Assembly: GCA_000711775.1 (NCBI GenBank)
Contig: ARYC01000106.1
Span: 62,001 to 126,000, forward strand
Direction: 5' to 3'
Length of the DNA: 64,000 nucleotides
DNA from: Oxytricha trifallax
Taxonomy: Eukaryota > Ciliophora > Spirotrichea > Sporadotrichida > Oxytrichidae
Program-made: the position numbers and the translations under genes
In this document: one piece after another, positions 57,584 to 64,000 of the stretch
How positions within the stretch are numbered: position 1 is the stretch's first letter
Layout of the letters: each line of letters begins with the position of its first letter
The notes under the pieces: generated by a model
Database searches by the model: none
What the model was told of the DNA's origin: nothing
The model's input: the letters and a program-made list of their open reading frames with translations, nothing else

Positions 57584-57900
57584 TCATTAATTTTATTTTT
57601 AAATATGTCTTTCCCTTGAGTTTACATTTAAACTTTAAACGCTGAGAGATCAAATTGCAATTATAATTTTACTTTAGTCAATATTCTATTTTTATTATAT
57701 GTTATATAAAAAGTAGGAAATAATAACTTTTAAATTCGTATATTTAGTTATATGATTTTCTCATTTCATTAAACGAATATATCGAATTTTAGCAATTGTA
57801 AATTTATTATTTAAGTTATTTTTATTTAATAAGTAAAATGAATTTGTAAATACAGTAATGCAAATGAAAATGCACTCATCAATTAGCAACTTCACCGATT
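57584..57900 (-). pseudogene. MVK-family pseudogene (T)
   Basis: The start has an extra base (ATCGGTGAAG for ATGGTGAAG), after which KLLIDECIFICITVFTNSF matches the family N-terminus. A TGA interrupts at about codon 48. The 3' side has only a weak trace of a GK-x-I tail. A truncated relic. Confidence 0.45.
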
Positions 57901-58680
57901 GATAAATATAAATTATTATAAAAATAACTTAAATGACTCATTCAAGTTTTTTTGCTAACATCATCAATAATTTTTTTGAAGCAAAGTATTCTTTAGACAA
58001 GTATACTAAAAAATTCCCTATTTAATAATATTTTTTTTATTTGAAATAAAAATATAAATAAATAAAAGTTTGGGTAATAAATTTTATACAATTAAGTTAT
58101 GTACATTTCATTTAATATTAAAAAAAAATTACATAGATAATTAAATATTTTATTGTTCTTGAAAATTCATTTTACTTTTAATTTTTGTTCATTTATCCTA
58201 TTAAATCATTATTTTGTATTTTTATTAAGAATGTCAATGTAGTAATTTAATGAAAAAGTCTTTTTAATCTTAATAACTTTATTATTTATTTTTCTAATGA
58301 GTTATTTATATTTTATTAAGAATTGTTTTTAATCTATTAATTTTTTTGTTTATAAATTTTAGAACATAAAAAATATTATAGAAATAATTATTATAAAGTA
58401 AAGAATAAGGAATTAATAAATGTTACAAATAAAGAACTAAAAATTGAAGTGCTTAAAATTAAAATGCTGATATAAACTTATACTTAGATATTAGGAAAAT
58501 GGATAAATAATCGATTTTTTCTCAAATTATAATAAAAGGTAAGATTTAATTATTTAGACTAATTTATCAGGAAATAATAATTAAGAGGGATTTTCCCATA
58601 AAAATACTTCAATTTTCAACATTAAGTAGCATTGATCCTCATTTGCCTATTAATTATTATTATTTAATTATTTTTCGATA

Positions 58681-58890
58681 TCAGGTATGAATTATTTCTA
58701 ATAATTTTGAAGTTTCATATCCCAAAACAACCAAAACAGTTAAAAATTGATTTTTTGTTAGGATCTTCATAGTAAATGCAAGTAATTGTTTTCTTTCTTC
58801 CCCATCTATGTTTAGATCTTTATGAAATACACTTAGCTGTCCTCAAGCGTTATTTTTGCTAAATTTGTTAATAGTTTGATTGACTTTCAT
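58681..58890 (-). other. coding-like tract of unknown origin (Q)
   Basis: Reverse strand ATG at 58890 (MKVNQTINKFSKNNA), TGA, then GQLSVFHKDLNIDGEERKQL and LTVLVVLGYETSKLLEIIHT to TGA at 58681. Slightly less AT-rich than its neighbours. The internal TGA and lack of copies leave it uncertain: broken gene, exon or chance. Confidence 0.25.
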
Positions 58891-59347
58891 AAGGAGCATA
58901 TGCCATCATTTTAATAATTATAATTATTTTTAACTTAATTCATTTAAATATATAAATGTGAAAAGGAAATTAAATATTTAAATGTATAGAAATTTATTTT
59001 TTTATATCTATAATGATCGTTTATATTTATTAAAAAAAACAACAAAATAAATTTTGATAAGATAACTTTAGAAACTTTTTTTTCTTGAATATGTTGTTAT
59101 TTGATAAATATTTTTATCTATATTATGTATAGTATCTTAAATATATTCTAAATTCAAAGTATAAATAGCATATCCTTAATTTTAATCTTAAACTATTAAA
59201 AAAAAATCAAGATTTTAACGATTTTAGTTTCGTCATATAATTTTTGTTTTTATATTTTTATTAAGGCAGATCATTTTTGAAAATATTTTTAATTTCCTTT
59301 TGCTCTTAGGTATTTAAGGGAAAAATTATAATGAAAAAATATAATCA

Positions 59348-59726
59348 AAATTGGGAAATTAATTTAAATCAAATTTATTATTATGAAACATCTTGGCAGT
59401 TAAAGTTGACCAATTAAACGATCTTGAGCTCATTCGATAAAGAATTCAAAATTAGATGGACTTTACTATTGGCGGTATTATTTTATCGCATCCTAGAGTG
59501 AGATAACTTGATTTTAATGCGAGGGTATAATTTAATGATTTTAGATGGTTTAATTAAAGTCGTGTTATCTCGCTCAGAGATGAGATAAAATAGTACCCTA
59601 ATGATAAAATCCAACTAATTTTGAATTCTTTATCGAATGATCACAAGATCGTTTAAATAGATCAACCTTAACTGCCAAGATTTTAAATTATATTTAATTT
59701 GATTTATTATAATTTCCAAATTTTAA
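59348..59726. repeat. foldback (inverted repeat) of about 380 bp
   Basis: The left arm from AAATTGGGAAATTAATTTAA through CTTGGCAGTTAAAGTTGACC matches the complement of the right arm ending at about 59726. The centre at about 59535 contains GAGTGAGATAACTTGATTTTA. No coding capacity and no clear duplication. Probably a small MITE. Confidence 0.6.
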
Positions 59727-60395
59727 ATGTATTCCTACAATAATAATTATTCAAATGAAATAATTTCAAGAAAATATAAAGATGCGTTTTTTCAATTTCC
59801 TACAAGGTATTATTACAAATGACAAATGCTTATTTATATATAAATTAAAATTAATTCCTATAAAGCCTTTGCATATTAAATTAGAACTCCCTTAATAATG
59901 TAAATTTTATTATTTGGCAAGTCTCAATTTATATGTTGATAAATATCAGATTTCCTATGGCAATCTCCCATCTAAAAGATAAGAAATTCTTACTTTGAAG
60001 TCTTAAGTATTTTAATATGTCGAATGAAAATAGTAGAATACAAAATGTATTTAATAAATGAGAATAAATTTAATTTCTAAAAGAATACATTATGTAAACT
60101 TAAAATAATTAAAATGATTTCATTTTTAATTATGTGTCTAAATTAGCAAGTTATAATAGTAGATTGGTGAAAAAATTTATAACAAAACTAATCAATAATT
60201 GTAAAAATAATTAGAAATAAAGAAGTTAATTCTCTAAAACAATTCTTTCATTTTATTAATTTTATATATAAATTAATTACATATTGAAGGAATTGCATAA
60301 TTTCTTTATCTTTAAATATTTTTGGCTTAAATTAAATCTTTAATAATTTTAATTATAAAAATTTAACAATAATTTTTATCGAACAATTTTTAAAT

Positions 60396-60548
60396 TCATT
60401 TTATTGGAAATATATGATTTCCTCTGATTATTTTTTCATTGATATATTAATTATATTATCCTAAAATCCCAAAACTATAATTTAAATTTTAATTAGGAGA
60501 TATAGTAAAATTAACCTAAAAAATAAAAAATATTTTAGCCCAAAGTTA
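60396..60548 (-). pseudogene. C-terminal piece of an MVK-family gene (S), cut by the palindrome
   Basis: Open reverse-strand frame ending NEKIIRGNHIFPIK at TGA 60396, the same ending type as gene M. The gene is cut at 60549 where the 3.2-kb palindrome starts. The expected MVK start was not found in the 270 bp after 63728, so the 5' part is either beyond the window or lost. Confidence 0.5.
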
Positions 60549-63500
60549 TATTATTATCAAAATAGATTTAAAATGGGAAATTGTTAAAATAAAATTAAAA
60601 AGTAAATTAAATATGGATTATTAGTATTTTTTGATTTTTATATTATCGTTTTAACTGATATTGATTTGAATTTGATATATTTTAACAGCCAATAATTTGA
60701 CTCATCGATTGATCAAATTTGATTTATCATATCTTAACTGTAGACCCTTTAAATTTAACTTTTAAAATTTTTAACTCCTGATAAATTAATATCTCTCTAT
60801 ACAAAATAGCTATGAAAAAATTTTAAAAGTGTAAGATGTAGAGAAAAATTTAATGACATTATTACATTCTTATAGTATTCACAAAATATTTTCCCCCATC
60901 GAGATAAATCGATTTTAAAAATTTCTCTGCCTCAAACTTCTTCCTTTCTTATTTCTTCAACCAAATTACTTGAGGACTTGGTCTAAATAAGTTTTTTGTG
61001 CATTTAATCAAGATCTACATTTTATCTTCTTTGAGTCTTTCATCAGGAAATTCATACGCATTTTTATCGTTAAAATACACGAAATCATATGAATTTTTTT
61101 TGACTTTCACTAAAATCGAAATATCTCTCTGAGTGATTTTTTCCATGAATTATGAGTAGGATGGAACATGTAGCTTATGTTTTGATCTACATTATTCCTT
61201 CTAGAGTCAAGTCGTGAAAAAAATCGCTGCCTGAGATAATTTCATTTCTTTGCAGGTACTCGACCAAATTTTGATTGTTTGTTACATTGTAACAAACATC
61301 ACCTCTAGTCAAATGGACACAATTCCGGACACAATTCCAAAATGGACACAAATTCCGGACACAATTCCAAAGGTAGAGTTCAGACCTCATCACTTATCTA
61401 TCACTCTGAGCGAAGATATACTCCTTTTTCCATCACAGTACAACTTTTTGATTATGAGGGGGTCCGAAAAAGAGGATTTCGGGGTTTTCTCTCTTGGGTG
61501 AAGAGATATTGAAAAATTTAGAATTATGTTTTGATAGAGAATTCTATAAGCTAAGTAGAATATTTATATGAAAATTTATAGATATTAGGTTAAAGAGTTA
61601 TTGAAGTCAAAAGTCAGAGCATCGAAATTTTACTTTTCCCTCAATAACTTCCTTCAGTGTGAGATTCATGGAAGATGAGTAGGGTAGAAGTTGTAGCCCA
61701 TACCCTAAGCTATCGAATAGGGCATATATTCCAATACAAATTCCTTTAGGATACAGAGATAAATTGAAAATAAGGTCAAAAATTTTGTAAAATGATGAGA
61801 AATATTGAAATCGATTTTCCTCGCTAGGCAAATTAGATGATGAAAAACTCAAATCAAATCTTAAGCAAATTATCTCATGAAGAACATTCTTCTCCTATAG
61901 TCAAATCAGTAGCTAATGACATTAGAGAGATAAATCGAAAATAAATCTGAAATCGAAAATAAAGTGTGAAAACTTAGATGTAACAAACATCACTCATATG
62001 CATGCTTGAGGCAACGAATTTAATATTTTTATGAAAAACATATTATAATCTATCATTTATCATCTATAAGATTTTCAATATCAATTTACTGAGAAGTGAA
62101 AATCCCTAAACCGTTCTAGATAATTTTCGGAAAATCATATTTTTTAAATTAGGTTTTCAAAAATCCGAAAATTATCTAGGAGGGTTTAGGGATTTTCTCT
62201 GCTTAATTAATTTTTATTGAAAATCTTATAGATGATAAATGATAGATTATAATATGTTTTTCATAAAAATATTAAATTCGTTGCCTCAAGAATGCATATG
62301 AGTGATGTTTGTTAAATCTAAGTTTTCACACTTTATTTTACATTTCAGATTTATTTTCGATTTATCTCTCTAATGTAATTAGCGACTGATATGACTATAG
62401 GAGAAGAAAAGTTCTTCATGAGATAATCTGCTTAAGATTTGATTTGAGTTTTTCACCAGCTAATTTGCCAAGCGAGAAAAATCAATTTCAATATTTCTAA
62501 ACATTTTACAAAATTTTTGACCTTATTATCAATTTATCTCTGTATCCTAAAGGAATTTGTATTGGAATATATGCACCATTCGATAGCTTAGGGTATGGGC
62601 TACAACTTCTACCCTACTCATCTTCCATGAATCTCACACTCAAGGAAGTTATTAAGGGAAAAGTAAAATTTCGATGCTCTGACTTTTGACTTCAATAACT
62701 CTCTAACCTAATATCTATAAATTTTCATATAAATATTCTACTTAGCTTATAGAATTCTCTATCAAAACATAATTCTAAATTTTTCAATATCTCTTCACCC
62801 AAGAGAGAAAACCCCGAAATCCTCTTTTTCGGACCCCCTCATAATCAAAAAGTTGTACTGTGATGGAAAAAGGAGTATATCTTCGCTAAGAGTGATAGAT
62901 AAGTGATGAGGTCTGACTCTACCTTTGGAATTGTGTCCGGAATTTGTGTCCATTTTGGAATTGTGTCCGGAACTTGTGTCCATTTGACTAGAGGTGATGT
63001 TTGTTACAATGTAACAAAAATCAAAATTTGGTCGAGTACCTGCAAAGAAATTAAATTATCTCAGGCAGCGATTTTTTTCACGATATGACTCTAGAAGGAA
63101 TAATGTAGATCAAAACATAAGCTACATGTTCTATCCTACTCAGAATTGATGGAAAAAATCACTCAGAGAGTTATTTCGATTTTAGTGAAAGTCAAAAAAA
63201 TTTCATATGATTTCGTTTATTTTAACGATAAAAATGCGTATGAATTATATAAAGAAGATAAAATGTAGACCTTGATTAAATGCACAAAAAACTTATTTAG
63301 ACCAAGTCCTCAAGTAATTTGGTTGAAGAAATAAGAAAGGAAGAAGTTTGAGGCAGAGAAATATTTAAAATCGATTTATCTCGATGGGGAAAATATTATG
63401 TGAATACTATAAGAATGTAATAATGTCATTAAATTTTTCTCTACATCTTACACTTTTAAAATTTTTTCATAGCTATTTTGTATAGAGAGATATTAATTTA

Positions 63501-63728
63501 TCAGGAGTTAAAAATTTTAAAAGTTAAATTTAAAGAGTCTACAGTTAAGATATGATAAATCAAATTTGATCAATCGATGAGTCAAATTATTGGCTGTTAA
63601 AATATATCAAATTCAAATAAATATCAGTTAAAACGATAATAAAATCAAAATACTAATAATCCATATTTAATTTACTTTTTAATTTTATTTTAACAATTTC
63701 CCATTTTAAATCTATTTTGATAATAATA
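60549..63728. mobile_element. 3.18-kb near-perfect palindrome (large foldback element)
   Basis: The left arm 60549-62130 and right arm 62165-63728 are inverted copies with few differences; the loop is about 34 bp. Outer ends are TTATTATCAAAATAG and its complement, next to TA on both sides, so a TA target is possible. The arms contain less AT-rich blocks, e.g. GGGGGTCCGAAAAAGAGGAT. Short open frames occur (for example 61607-61852 minus), but the two arms do not conserve them, so I call no gene. Confidence 0.8.
61310..61375. repeat. short tandem repeat in the palindrome arm
   Basis: Four tandem versions of GGACACAATTCC(G/A)AAA-like 14-16-bp units; the mirror copy is at about 62925-62985 in the other arm. 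The same number of units lies in both arms. Confidence 0.6.
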
Positions 63729-64000
63729 AATTTTCTAGTTTTATTTACATGAGTTATTATGATAATATCACTAAATGATCATATATGTAACAATTATACT
63801 TTGCGAGATTGAACATGGCAAATTTTACTAGATGTACTCATTTTCGTCAGTAATTCTTTATATACTGTCATATTAAAATAAATAAATTCATATTTTTAAT
63901 AAATTCACATTAAATTAGACATAAAAAAATTATAAATAAACAAGAGAAAAAATTAAAAAGTTTTGAGCTAATATTCATTATAGTTTTAATCATAATAAAA
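63729..64000. other. AT-rich flank
   Basis: The reverse strand has a short frame MTVYKELLTKMSTSSKICHV near 63820-63870, interrupted by TGA; its relation to gene S is unclear. Nothing else is seen. Confidence 0.25.

Noticed and set aside
61187-63088. Short frames in the palindrome arms (61187-61393, 61250-61501, 61607-61852, 62795-62983, 62903-63088)
   Set aside because: The mirror copies in the other arm have differing stops, no family signature is present, and part is a tandem repeat.

Overview
The window looks like germline (micronuclear) DNA of a hypotrich ciliate of the Oxytricha/Stylonychia type. Three observations support this. The DNA is extremely AT-rich. Almost every convincing reading frame uses TAA and TAG as glutamine and ends in TGA. 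Two nearly full-length TBE transposons are present, with 78-bp inverted repeats beginning in C4A4 telomere-like sequence, a 3-bp ATT target duplication and the three known TBE genes. All gene calls below use that code; with the standard code most genes here are invisible.

The backbone is an array of small genes, nearly all on the minus strand, with no function I recognise. The larger class (called MVK family here) encodes about 137-138 residues. It starts MVK-x-x-I-D/N, usually has one or two Cys near residues 9 and 13, and ends in a short G-x-H-x-x-P-E-K-like tail followed by TGA. A second class (PxK class) encodes helical proteins of 126-143 residues ending P-L-K or P-M-K. I find about 16 uninterrupted members and a similar number of broken or interrupted ones.

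From 2.4 to 46 kb the genes form a repeated cassette, in order X(+) A B C J D E F(+) G H I. Unit 1 is 2375-14582, unit 2 is 16276-31519, unit 3 is 32185-38435, and a partial unit 4 (J-D-E) is 43681-45900. Without inserted elements a unit is about 11-12 kb. From 46 to 60.5 kb the array continues with more diverged single members (L, M, R, N, O, K, P, T, S).

Mobile elements sit throughout, several inside these genes: a decayed TBE in X1, a Merlin-like DNA transposon (14.6-16.1 kb), TBE copy 1 (23.9-28.0 kb), a 621-bp foldback element, TBE copy 2 nested in a SINE-like retroposon (39-43.7 kb), a second and third copy of that retroposon, a GC-rich MITE in gene L, a retroposon with one long ORF in gene M, a smaller foldback and a 3.2-kb near-perfect palindrome that cuts gene S. 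In X1 and M, removing the insert plus one target duplication gives back an open frame of the normal family length, so the insertions are positioned as precise, potentially IES-like interruptions.

Three short, less AT-rich coding-like tracts (about 0.9, 28.6 and 30.6 kb), one with a good 40-nt intron, may be fragments of somatic (macronuclear-destined) genes. I see no tRNA, rRNA or CRISPR array. Identities and functions are inferred by eye; no database search was possible.
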